From: Daedaleopsis sinensis
Taxonomy: Eukaryota; Basidiomycota; Agaricomycetes; Polyporales; Polyporaceae
DNA: 64,000 nt
Assembly: GCA_033807695.1 (NCBI GenBank)
Contig: CM066300.1
Location: 310,001 to 374,000, forward strand
Direction of reading: 5' to 3'
The first letter of the stretch is position 1. Each line of letters opens with the position of its first letter. A model generated the notes under the pieces. The model was given only the letters and a program-made list of their open reading frames with translations, had not been told where the DNA came from and did no database searches. This document shows positions 40,425 through 51,338 of this stretch, one piece after another. The position numbers and the translations under genes were made by a program.

Positions 40425-43400
40425 ATGGCGCCTCGAAAACGCAATCACCAATTCCGTACGAAGACGGTAGAATGCTTGGTCCCCGATTGTGACGCTCTCT
40501 TCCATTCCAATCGCGGGCGGACTCAACATTACAATGCTATCCATGCCATACGAGACGCGGGTGCTCAGCAGCCGCCTGAACCTCACGCTCATGAAGAATA
40601 CCCCCGGGCCTCAGACTCACAATCTACTCCGCCTTCTACACCGGGGCCTGGTGTCTCTCCGCCGCCGCCGCCTTATCTGCCAGATGCCGGACATGGAGGC
40701 CTCGAAGCAGATGGTGAGCCTGACCAGCCTCTCCTTAACGGCCAAGGTCCTCCTCCGCTTCTGCCGCCGAACACGCAAACACATTTCCACCCTATCATGA
40801 CCGGTATGATATTCGTCGTTTTCCTACAGCCCTATCTTGCATGCTGATAGGGTCGTCAGGTCATCCTTGCGACCTGAATGGCGTGAGACTCCCAGACAGG
40901 GCGATCCCCACCGCGCTGCCGCGTCAGGCCCGTCGTGACTACACGCCCTTCGCATCCCGTGCCCAGTTTGAGGTCGCCGACTTCCTGTACACCCGCGTGC
41001 AGATGTCCGGTGGCCATGTCGATGAACTCATGCAGCTATGGGGTGCATATTCCCCCGGCGGCCCACCCTTCGCCAGCCGTAATCATCTCCACCGGACGAT
41101 TGACTCAATCGAGGTCGGGGATGTCGAGTGGCAATGCTTTTCTGTCAGATACACCGGTGCGCGACCTGATGGAGTACCGCCGTCGTGGATGGAGAACGAG
41201 TACAAGGTGTGGTTCCGCTGCCCACGCGCGGTCCTGCACAACCAGTTGGGCAACAGAGACTTTGCGGCTGAGATGGACTACACGCCGAAGAAGACATACC
41301 ACGGGGATGATCGGGTCTTCAAGGACTTCATGTCGGGTGATTGGGCATGGGAACAGGCGGTACGTAGCGCTACCTCCTTACGCACTCCGGGTTCTATGCT
41401 ATATCACGGTTCAATTTTGTCCTAATCTTCATGGCCGATTAGGACGAAATTGGCACAAATCCGCACATGCAGGACACGACATTCTGTCCTGTGCTTCTAG
41501 GCAGCGACAAGACTACAGTGTCCGTCGCTACCGGTCACAACGAATACTACCCACTCTATATGTCGAATGGCCTAGTCCGCAACACTACTCGTCGAGCTCG
41601 CCGCAATGCTGTTTCGCTGATCGCCTTTCTTGCTATTCCAAAGAGTATGTGCTAGTTACACCAATCTATGTATTCAACCGTCGCAATCGATCTCATGATC
41701 ACCCTTGATCTGCACAGCGGATCGCAAGCACGAGAACGATGCGACCTTCCGCAAGTTTCGGCGTCAACTATTCCACTCGTCGCTCCATACTATCTTGCTG
41801 CCTCTGAAAGCCGGAATGACCATCCCTGAAGTGGTTAGATATGCTGACGGCCACTTTCGACGGACTGTGTACGGTCTAGGACCGTATATTGCTGACTACC
41901 CTGAGCAGGCCCTCCTCGCCTGCATAGTTCAAGGGTGGTGTGCTAAGTGAGTCCCCGTATCAATTGCAGTCGCAACATGGTCTCTGACTCATAGCGTTTG
42001 GCGATACACCTAGATGTGATGCCAAACGCTATGATCTGGATGGTGGAGGGCTTCGAAGATCCCACGCTATCACCAACTTCTTGTTGCAGACTCGGGACCT
42101 CAAGTATTTATGGGACAAAGAGGGCATCGTTGGTGATCTGTTGGTGCGTGATTAACTAGACAGTTCTAGCCCGCCCAGAAAACGAAGCTAACTCTCGCGA
42201 TGTGCAGCCGTTCACGGTAGCATTTCCCCGCGCGGACATCCATGAGATGCTATCCCCAGACCTGCTCCATCAGGTCATCAAGGGGACCTTCAAGGACCAC
42301 CTCGTCACTTGGGTGGAGGACTATCTAATTCTGACGCACGGCAAGACAGAGGCCGCCACGATTCTCGCCGACATTGACCGGCGGTAAGTAGGCATGTTAC
42401 CTTGTACTACCACTTCGAGCTGCTGATCACATGCTGCACCATTCAGGATTGCCACTGCACCGCACTTCCCTGGCCTGCGGCGCTTTCCCGAAGGGCGTGG
42501 TTTCAAGCAGTGGACAGGTGACGACTCAAAGGCCCTCATGAAGGTATGCTCGGCACAAAATCAGTCTCTATACCGCTGTCGCACATCGTTTAACCATCAT
42601 TCTCGTACTCAGGTCTATCTCCCCGCAATCGCCGGCTATGTGCCCCCTCAAATGATCCAGTGTCTCAGCGCGTTTTTAGAGTTTTGTTACCTCGTTCGCC
42701 GCGATGTCATCACCACCACAACGCTCGTGGCGATCGAAGACGCGCTGCGCCGGTTCCATCGTGACCGAGTCGTCTTCGAAGAAGCAGGAGTACGACCCGA
42801 TGGATTCTCCCTTCCACGACAGCATTCTCTCAAACACTACCCCGCACTTATACAGAAATTTGGAGCACCAAATGGCCTGTGCTCCTCGATCACTGAGTCC
42901 AAGCACATCAAAGCGGTCAAGGAGCCGTATCGTCGATCGAACCGATACCAAGCCCTTGGGCAGATGCTGGTCACTAACCAGCGCCTCGACAAGCTCGCTG
43001 CCGCCCGGGTTTCCTTCTCAGCCCGTGGTATGTTGCAAGGCCCGCTCCTGCCTACCATCCTCGAGCATGACATGTGGGATGAGCTCAATCTCGACGACTC
43101 TTACGAGGATCCACACGATCGTTCTGAACGGCACGCTGCCCTCGACGAGGACGAAGACGGCGGCCCGGTAGACGACGAGCAGGTTATCGGGCGTGTGGTT
43201 TTGGCCGTGCGCAAAGGTATGTCACGGTCGCGCTAGATCTAGTATACCCAGAAGCTACACAGTATTGATCTACATGTCACCCTAGCGCGAGGTTACCCCA
43301 AGAACATCCATGACCTGGCAGCACACATCGATGTCCCGCATCTGCCCGAGCTGATACAGCGTTTCCTCTACACGCAGGTACACCCTGAATCTCTCTTACC

Positions 43401-43950
43401 AGGGGAATCTGTGGATCTCGCGCTGTGTCCTGCTGCTCCGCAAGACATCACTGTCTTCCCTTCCGCTGTTGCCTGTTTCTTCGCACCTAGCGACCTCAGT
43501 GGTGTCAAGGGCATGAAGAAAGAGCGCATACACGCTGCACCGTCGTGGCGAGGAGGGCCTGCGCGGTATGACTGTGCATACGTGGTTGAAGACGAAGCAC
43601 TTTCCGGCTTTCGAGGTCTCGCTGTGGTACGCATACGGTTATTTTTCTCCTTCCGACACGGCAATGGCACCACATATCCCTGTGCTCTTGTCACTTGGTA
43701 TGTCCCTTCAGGTGACAGACCATGTGAGGAGACAGGAATGTGGGTAGTTGAGCCACAGATGGACCAGTTCGGCCGCTACGTTATATCTGTAATCCATCTC
43801 GACTGTATGTTGCGTGCTGCCCATCTCATTGGTGTTGCGGGTGAAGATCCTATACCGACTCGTCTCACACATTCAGATTCATTAGATGCATTCAATGCTT
43901 TCTATGTTAACAAATACGCAGACCATCACACTCACGAAATTGTGTTCTAG
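40425..43950 (+). CDS. Plavaka transposase (993 aa), apparently intact
   Basis: There are nine exons: 40425-40803, 40860-41359, 41443-41644, 41718-41946, 42014-42143, 42208-42383, 42447-42543, 42613-43216 and 43286-43950. All have GT-AG introns, and the total is exactly 994 codons. The N-terminus has a C2H2 finger (ECLVPDCDALFHSNRGRTQH with a downstream His) and a Pro-rich linker. The Plavaka transposase core follows: DKTTVSVATGHNEYYPLYMS, RKFRRQLFHSSLHTILLPL, GLGPYIADYPEQALLACIVQ, a KC/H zinc segment, FPRADIHEMLSPDLLHQVIK, RRFPEGRGFKQWTGDDSKAL, RPDGFSLPRQHSLKHYPAL and SSITESKHIKAVKEPYRRSN. The C-terminal domain is also complete (DLSGVKGMKKERIHAAPSWR). Plavaka is a class of cut-and-paste DDE-type transposons common in Agaricomycetes. 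No stop or frameshift was found. Confidence 0.92.
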
Positions 43951-44679
43951 TTACTTGTATACACTTCTTGTTGTTGGACTACTATATGTACTTCCTCAGC
44001 CGAAAGACTTGAAAAGTCCCGGCCCCGAGTTCTGCTACCGATATTGTATGTGCTTCGTACTTCAGTCTCTATGGTATTTACGATAACTGAACCATCTATG
44101 TACGCCTCAGCGTACTCACCTTGCGATCCTGGTCACTTATGAGAGCGCCTACATTACTATTTCGGGGTTGCCAATGTCGCTTAGCTTGACTCCAGCGCTC
44201 TTTCTCTTGTACTTGTTCGCTCTCGTCGCCCATCCTCTCAGTGATTCTCACATATTGATAATGAGGTTTTGCATGCCATGAGTATGTTAATCCGTGTGTT
44301 TTTCCTGCCAGAAGGTAACCCAAGTAACACAATTATTCTCAAGTGAACATACGTGGCCGTAAGTAACAGACTTGATTCAAGGGCATGGGACCTTGATATA
44401 AGTCCGTGTACTTGTGCTCAAGTGACCTCTCAAGAGGGTGACAGAATGCTGATGGACATCCAGCACAGACTCCCTCAACATGCAAGAGCGGAACCCATTC
44501 GCACTCATACTAACGCGTGTAAGCGGACCAAGAAAACGACAGCATCTCCTCTTCTTCTGTAGGTGAGGGGAACCAGGTCTGGTGTAGGGTGTTGGGCCGT
44601 TGAACATTCTCGCGGATCGCCTTCGACAAAATGAGATCCATACAACATATAAGTAGTACCCGTCTCTGATCTCTTCTCT
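43951..44679. other. Spacer after the Plavaka gene
   Basis: There is no gene. It is A+T-richer than average. The right terminal inverted repeat of the transposon would be expected around here, but I could not match any pair with the left side. Confidence 0.4.
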
Positions 44680-45060
44680 GTAGTTCAACGTTCCGACTGC
44701 ATCATATGTGACAGAGGAAGAGATGGTAGGAGCCACATGCATCTCTTCAGACCCCGTCATCTGGGTGGCCATCTGCCAGTGGAACCAGAGACTCTCTCAA
44801 GATTTACAGACAATGTCAGCCTGAGGGAGAATACTCACCCAACCCCATGCTCCTGCCCTCGCTCCAGGCTCCTGCAGTACAGTACCTCCCGTGCCGACGG
44901 GGCTCAGCCTGCTGCTTGACACAGCGACGGCCGATGTCGAGGACTGTGTCTGCGCCATGCTACTATAGCTACTAGCGCTCCGCGACAACACCCCCGCAGA
45001 CGCTCAGCCTGCAGTCGAATGTCGGCCCGCTCATGTAGGGCTTCTTCGCGTCCAAGATCA
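44680..45060. repeat. Dispersed duplicated segment, copy 1 (with insertion)
   Basis: It is similar to 48917-49110. Shared words include ttctctgtagttc, gacagaggaagagat, gactctctcaRRatttacag, gctcWgcctgcagtc and ggcttcttcgcgtcc...aagatcatcgagg. Copy 1 has an extra 185 bp (44812-44996) plus a repeated cagac, and also differs in the 44730-44790 part. Short frames in both copies (TEEEMVGAT / TEEEIVRAT) suggest a decayed exon of an unidentified gene. Confidence 0.65.
44812..45001. mobile_element. 185-bp insertion flanked by a 5-bp direct repeat
   Basis: In copy 2 of the duplicated segment (48917-49110) the sequence reads atttaCAGACgctctgcctgcag. In copy 1 it reads atttaCAGAC, then 185 bp, then cccccgCAGACgctcagcctgcag. 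CAGAC therefore flanks the extra DNA exactly once on each side, like a target-site duplication. No terminal inverted repeats are evident. It may be a short non-autonomous element. The alternative is a deletion in copy 2 between two CAGAC words. Confidence 0.45.
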
Positions 45061-45398
45061 TCGAGGTCGCCCTCGTGGACGATGCCGGAGGCGGAGAAGT
45101 TCTGGAGGGTCCCGAAGGACGAGCGGGACAGCTTCAAGCTGCCGTGGGAGTGGGTGTGAAGAAGATACATGGGGAGGAGACCGGGAGCCACGAGGGCTGC
45201 TGTCTGTGCGGTTCACCAGGGTTCACCGCACGCGAACTATAATATAATACAGGACTTCCTGCAATAAACTACCATGGAGTCATCTACCGTTCATCACTTG
45301 TATACCACCACAGTAGTCCTCATCCTAACGCAGGACCCCCGTCATTCGATATACCACTGTCCTTGTTGGCCGTGTTGGCCGTGTCTTTGTCGGACTCA

Positions 45399-46736
45399 TC
45401 ATATGGATCCTGACGCGTCACAGTCAGTATGGTTCATGGTCGAAAAATCAGCAAAACCAACCAGATCTACACATATGCTGATTACACCACGAGCGTGAAG
45501 CTTCGGCAGCTTCTGGCGGACGATCTCAGCGATTTTGATTTCGGGGGGCGCAAAAGAAATCTCCGGGCGATCGGGGTATCTTCCGGAGACGTAGATTTCC
45601 ACGCTTGTCAGTTCCGCAAACTGAGCCTTCGCTAGGATGGGCTCTAGTAGCTCCAACCCGTCATCTTCGATCCCGACCGGGATCTCGCCCTCGATCCTGG
45701 CATAGACCCTGATCTCGAGATCATGTAGACGGGCCGGGAGGATTTGCAGGAGCGAGGCGACATCACGCCATGGCATCTCCTTGCTGCAGAAGAGCTCCAG
45801 CGCCAGCTCGCGTAGGTTCACAAGCTCAGCGATGGGGTAGCGGTCCACGTCTTTATAGAGATTTTCAAAAAGCGCCATCAAGCGGTGGGTTGCATGAGTA
45901 TCATGCGCGGGTAGTGAAGGACTCGAGCGCATACCTAGCGGCCATTCGAGACTCAACTTCGTGAGATGGGGAGCGACCACCTGCAGGAAGGCGCTATGCC
46001 TGTCCATCCACTCCGTATAGTACCTCAGCTCCCGGATAGATTGTCGAGAGGGCGTGTGAGCGAGCCATGTAAGCACATTGGCAATACAGTAGTCCTCGGG
46101 GACATCTGGCAAGATCTCTAGCCCCACGAGGGCTGGGGAGGTCACTGCGTGGACGGACGACAGGTCGTGCACCGCGGGCGGCCACCTCACGCACTGCAGA
46201 TACAGGTCTTCTAGGCGTGGAAGCGAAGCGAGAAGCCTGCGGAACGAGCTGAACGAGGGGAACTGATGTTCGAACAGCTCCAGCCGCCGTAGACTCGGCA
46301 GAGCGACGGGTGACCGCAAGATGTGGTGGACACTCGGATGAGGGGGCCGCTGGATCCAGTCTGCGTACCAAAGCGTGAGCTTGGTCAGATTCGGGAGGCG
46401 GCCGATGATGTCGTGGAGGAGATACTGGCTCCGCCGGAGACCGTTCTCTTCAGCCGTCAGGGGGACCCATTCGCCAGACGCGAATCCTCGATGGTCATGG
46501 AGTCGGAAATAGCGGACGGACGAGAGCCATGGTCGCATGGCCTCGGAATCGAGGACGCGGGCGACAAACAGATCGTACTGCATGCAGGTGATATCGATGT
46601 GCTCGAATAGACGATGTCTGCTGGCAGGCAACCAGTTGCGGCATACGAGCGCACATGCGAGTAGTGTCTTGCGATCAGTGACGAATCTGATAATGGCGTC
46701 CGTAAGCTCTCTGGGAATGAACTTGGGCGATGGCAT
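45399..46736 (-). CDS. F-box protein (445 aa)
   Basis: F-box proteins recruit substrates to SCF ubiquitin ligases. The ATG at 46736 is chosen because the F-box starts right after it: MPSPKFIPRELTDAIIRFV, then TLLACALVCRNWLPASRHRL. An ATG 48 codons upstream only adds Pro/Arg/Ser residues. The remaining 390 residues are Leu-rich with irregular repeats (LPNLTKLTLWYADW, LPSLRRLELFEH, LPRLEDLYLQCVRW, LVNLRELALELF), as in Agaricomycete F-box proteins that fold as leucine-rich-repeat-like solenoids. The gene is a single exon without frameshifts and looks functional. Such genes are numerous in mushrooms, and the substrate cannot be inferred. Confidence 0.9.
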   Translation of the reverse strand: MPSPKFIPRELTDAIIRFVTDRKTLLACALVCRNWLPASRHRLFEHIDITCMQYDLFVARVLDSEAMRPWLSSVRYFRLHDHRGFASGEWVPLTAEENGLRRSQYLLHDIIGRLPNLTKLTLWYADWIQRPPHPSVHHILRSPVALPSLRRLELFEHQFPSFSSFRRLLASLPRLEDLYLQCVRWPPAVHDLSSVHAVTSPALVGLEILPDVPEDYCIANVLTWLAHTPSRQSIRELRYYTEWMDRHSAFLQVVAPHLTKLSLEWPLGMRSSPSLPAHDTHATHRLMALFENLYKDVDRYPIAELVNLRELALELFCSKEMPWRDVASLLQILPARLHDLEIRVYARIEGEIPVGIEDDGLELLEPILAKAQFAELTSVEIYVSGRYPDRPEISFAPPEIKIAEIVRQKLPKLHARGVISICVDLVGFADFSTMNHTDCDASGSI

Positions 46737-47163
46737 CTTGTAGAGGTTTGTATGAGTTGTGTATTCATTGATGCGAGTGATAGGCTCACCTAGGCAGGGA
46801 TGGTGGTTGGATAGTCGCGATAGTCGACGAGGAGGAGGACGAGGAGGAGGAAGAGGTTGAGGTTGAGAGTCGTGCAGCATAGTAAAGGGCTACATGGCTG
46901 CGAGGCGATGCACCCATTGGCTTGGGAAAGTGATGAGAAGCCTGTCATCCGAGCCGCTGGTCGTCAGTAGCCGCTCGAGGCAGGAAAGACAGACAGACAG
47001 GTCCTCAGGATCTATCATCTTATTGTCAAGCCTTGAGATGTGCACAGTGTAGTGAGAGCGGGGATATTATTCTAAGGAAACACACGCAATTAGTAGATCC
47101 TAGACTTCACTCGCCACGACTGCCCAGTCATTCGAACAAGCTCATGAGTCGAGGTTGGTCACT

Positions 47164-48069
47164 TCACGCAGCAAGCGCGCCGACCTTCTTCCTCACCACC
47201 TTCGTCTTGTCCGAGCCCCGCCCCTTCGATTTTCCGAACACGACCACCTTCCCCTTCTCGCCAGCCCGCCCCGAGCGTCCTGCGCGGTGCAAGAAGTCGA
47301 CCATATTCCTCGTCTCGTCGACGATGAACACGTGCTTCACGTCGGGCGCGAAGTCGAGCCCGCGCGAGAGCAGCGACGTCGTGATCATCACATGCGGCAC
47401 GTCCTTCAAGTCGTCCATCGTCCTCGTCGCGGTCTTGTCCGCCGCCTCACCCGCGTCGGCGCTCTCCTCGCGCACGCGCAGGAAGCCGTCGAGGTGGTGG
47501 CTCGAGCCGCGCTTGCGCGCCTCGCCCGCACTCGTCAGCGCGACGTTCGCGATTCCGCGCTCCCGGAGCATGCCGCCGAGCTTCTCGACGCGCGTGCTCC
47601 TGTTGCAGAACACGAGCACCTTCTACTTCGCGTGCCCCCTCTGCAGGTCGTCCCCCCACACGTGGCGCAGGCGTTCCTCGATGTCCGCGTCCCGGTTCCC
47701 GCCCGTCCAGCTGCAGTGCTCCGCCTGGAGCGTCGCCGGCAGGTGGTGCAGCTTCGGGGAAGCGAGGCGCGTGAGCGCAGGGTGGAAGTGGTCGATGTAC
47801 GCCGCGAGCGCGGAGGGGATCGTCGCTGAGGTGAGGACGAGTTGGAACCGGTAGTCGAGTGGGGTTGGCTCCGTCTTCGCGGAGAGATCGAGGACGGGGT
47901 CGTATGGCACGGGGTGTCCACGTGCAGCGGATATTTGTGAGAGGATGACGCGAGTGGCCTCCCGGAAGTCGGGGTCTGGGATCGATCGCATCAGTCTGGT
48001 AATGATGAGTCCGCGACGGACATGCTTACCTGTGGACCTCCGCAAGGCTGGAGTCACTTGAACTCGCAT
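47164..48069 (-). pseudogene. MRH4-type DEAD-box helicase, relic copy 2 (C-terminal half)
   Basis: Homology to copy 1 starts at the intron that follows the DEAD box (about 48030) and continues to the natural C-terminus at 47164. It covers LTSATIPSALAAYIDHFHP, then VLVFCNRSTRVEKLGGML, then VPHVMITTSLLSRGLDFAPD, the motif VI region HRAGRSGRAG, and a basic Lys/Arg/Gly tail. A TAG replaces the Ser codon in HAKSKVLVF (at about 47623), so the frame is interrupted. No N-terminal half is attached. It is nearly identical to copy 1 where the two overlap. Confidence 0.85.
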
Positions 48070-50426
48070 CCAGGTAGGTACCTAGAAAGCTTCACGGCGG
48101 AGCGCACACGAAGAAACTGACGGATTTGTTAGTATCAGTGGCGGTCCCGAGACGACTCACCTGCACTGACGAAAGGTACATAGCGCGGCGGCGCAGTAAA
48201 TTCGCCGTTGTCGAAGAGGTCCTTTAATTTCGTGGACCCTTGTGCGAGGCCTGGAGTCTTAGACTCAGAATGGCGACTCGATGTCGCATATTACTGGTAC
48301 GTACGTTGACGGTTGATGAAAGGAAGGTCGAGGCTGACAGACCACTACAGGATAGTATGTTTAAGAGAGGACTCACACATGTGGCGGAGTCCAAGAGTGC
48401 GCGCAGCGGGAGAATGTACTAGATGTGCAGCGTGTTGGAGCACGTTAGGACGGTGAGTACTCGGGGTCTAGCCTGAGAGAGAGTGAAGGTGGCAGGGCGG
48501 AAGGCGCGAGTCGTCGGGGAGCCGGGTACGCGAGGAGGACGTCGGCGGGCGGGAGACAGTCCAGTCGGTGGGCGGCAGACAGCCTTCCGGCGGGCGGGAT
48601 ACAGTTTCAGCGGACGAGGACGACGAGCGTAGAGTCGGAGATGGCGCCCAGGAGCAGTCTCATGTCAGATATCAGGTGCGGGCACAGTCCATGCAGGTGT
48701 TTCGTTCAAGTCCAATCTAGTGCGGCCCCGTGGCACCAACTGCAGGTGTTTCGATTTCGAAGCTCAGGCTGATGACTCAAACATATAGGAATATAGCGGA
48801 CCGGACAGCAGCAGCGAGTGCGGAGGGGGACGGGAGGCACAGGCAACGGAGGTGGTGGTGGCAGGTGGAAGAGGTGCGAGCTCCCGCTGTCCGGAAACGG
48901 TGGCACTGTATGCCCATCTCTGATCACTTCTCTGTAGTTCCGTATTCCTACTGCATCATGACAGAGGAAGAGATTGTAAGAGCCACAGGCATCCCTTCCC
49001 CCGTCACGCCATTCGCAACCAGACTCTCTCAGAATTTACAGACGCTCTGCCTGCAGTCCGAGTCGAGCGTCGGCCTCATGTGAGGCTTCTTCGCGTCCGT
49101 CCAAGATCATCGAGGTCACCGTGACACTTTTCGTGCGGTTGACCAGCTACCGTTCGAGGCGCTCCGAGAGAGGTTTAAGGGGCAGAAAAAGAAAGGTGGT
49201 GGTGGTGGTGGTGGGACTAGAACAAGGAGCAAAACGTTACTGGTCTGTCTCGACGCGATACTTACCTCCATCGGCGCTTACCGTCAGCCACACACGCGTC
49301 GTTGTGCTCTATTTGCACAGGCGCCCTGATAGTCCGAATTTACCCATCTCCTCCTCCGAGTCCTCCTCAGGACTCGAGGACCACAGCAGTAGAGTCGTAA
49401 CGATACGACGTTCTTCTAAACTTCCTTAAGTCTAATACATACTCGGAGGACGTATCACATCGACAGCATGGCCGCGTTAATCTCTACAAGTACTGCCAAT
49501 TCGTCTTCCGATGCAACAGCCAGCGGGAGCTTTCTTCTCAGAGTCGCTGAGTCACTAATCACTACTCCTGCTGGAGCCTGGAATTTAGCACTCAAGGACC
49601 TCCTGACAACGAGGTTCTTGGTGCGGTGTTAGACTCACTGGTGAACTCATTGGTGAGTCTTGATTGAGATACGCAAGGGCGTCGATGTGCAACCCCCCAC
49701 CAATCTCCGTCCGTGCATCGCGCAATGCATCCCCACTGACTGTGGCAGGTCGCCCGGTCGAGAACTCAAGCTTCAAGCCCAACTGTATCAATCAACTATC
49801 TGGACACTGGACCAGATAAGCCAATCCTCCCCCTTTCATCAGAAAACCAACCACGGACTGGTAATCTACGATGTCGTTGATAATCCAACATCTCAGTGTC
49901 ACTCGTCGCAGTGTCCTCCATATACGGTACCATTCAAGAAGCATCATGGTGACTCCTCTCCCGGCCCTGCACGCACAAGCTCTACACATCTTGACTTCGT
50001 TTCTAACTTCAGGTCTCTCAGATCAATCATAAATCGTCGCCGATCTATTCGATGCCAACTTGTGCGTCAGTCTCGACATCGACGATCACCTGGACTGTAC
50101 GAACGTCTATGGCCGTCTGGGGTCGTCTAGCCCTACTTCTCCGTCTGCATCGCCTCCCCACTCCTTTGTGCGAAGACCCGCCGTGCATCGCCTCCGCACC
50201 CTAGAACATGTCCGTTCACCGACAAGTCTAATGCTCTGGTATGCCGACCCCACCTCGAGGCATGCCGCGAAGCCTCTTCAACCGACACATGACTGCAACA
50301 ACCTTCTCCACCCCACCTGCACGCGGAGTACAAAAGGCCTACCGTCCACTCTTACTCTATCCGTCCATCCTCAGCTTAACACCAGCAAGGTACTCCTACG
50401 CTCACCAACATCTACTCTTCACCATC
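48070..50426. other. Region without a confident gene, including duplicated segment copy 2
   Basis: 48917-49110 is the second copy of the segment at 44680-45060. A GGT microsatellite of about six units lies at 49196-49213. Other open frames here show no domain or splice logic. The last 100 bases (50330-50426) form the promoter of the secreted-protein gene, with a gtacaaaagg TATA-like word near 50330. Confidence 0.4.
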
Positions 50427-51338
50427 ATGCGTGCTGTCGCCCTCCTCGCTAGCGCTGCCGTCGCTGCCCTCCTCAGGACCGCGTCCGCCGCCTCGGTCTC
50501 GCGCGTCCCCCAGCCACATTGCTCCGACCCGCGGGTGGCGTACACCACGTTTATCGGCCCGGCCGAGAACGTCGAGATGCAGGTCTCGCACTGCGCAGAC
50601 ACCTCCGCGCCGCTCGTCGACGCGCACGGGCGCCAAGTCTCCTCCCTCACCAAGCGGCAGAGCAGCAACGTCTGCGGCACGGCCTGTGCGTTCCCTCATA
50701 CTCGTTAGATGAGTCAACTAGTCACGACTGACCTCCGGATATCGGACACCCAGGCAACACCTTCTGCTGGACGCCGGCGAGCGGCGCCCCGAGCGCCGAT
50801 GATTGCACCGTCATCGCCGACGCGCTCCTGTACGAGAGCCAGAACACGGGTGTTCTGTTTAACGTCTCTGCGTTCGGAGTACGTGTCTTCCCGTTTTACC
50901 GCGGTCGAGACCCTGGCAACTACTCATGCTGGATTTTCTGGCCGCCGCAGACACCGACGAGCCAGGTCACGATGAAGTACAACACATGCTTGACCTACTT
51001 CCTCAATCAGGACACGACCACACTCACCTACTGCCGCACCGAATGGGTACGCCGCGCGCTCTCTATTCCCGCCCCTGCTTCGAGCGTCTCATCATCTCAT
51101 CTCCCACTGATTGATGGCTCTGCATGCTCTACGTGACACAGTCGAAGCTCGTCAACTGGCTCGCGTCCGACTGCTCCGCGAGCAACGGCGCGCACGGTGG
51201 GCTGTGCGTCGCCAGCGACCAGCGCTGGTATGTCCAGTGAGTATCCGCTTCGTATCTACACTCGTGCCCGCCTCGTATTGGCACGTCCGAGCATGCGCTG
51301 ATTATACGACTGTGCATTGCAGAGTCCAGCATCTTTGA
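50427..51338 (+). CDS. Small secreted cysteine-rich protein (196 aa)
   Basis: There are five exons: 50427-50685, 50754-50878, 50951-51046, 51142-51236 and 51323-51338. All are in frame with GT-AG introns. The tiny last exon adds the family-typical VQHL end. The N-terminus is a signal peptide (MRAVALLASAAVAALL, Ala-rich cleavage region). The mature protein has about eight Cys, the motif CGTACNTFCWTPASGAPSAD, then DCTVIADALLYESQNTG, CLTYFLNQ, LTYCRTEW, LVNWLASDC and GGLCVASDQRWYVQ. I recall similar secreted proteins from wood-decay Agaricomycetes, where they are small secreted proteins of unknown role. It has no membrane anchor. It looks intact and expressed from its own promoter. Confidence 0.88.

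Noticed and set aside
49196..49213. GGT microsatellite
   Set aside because: It is a short simple repeat with no context that gives it meaning.
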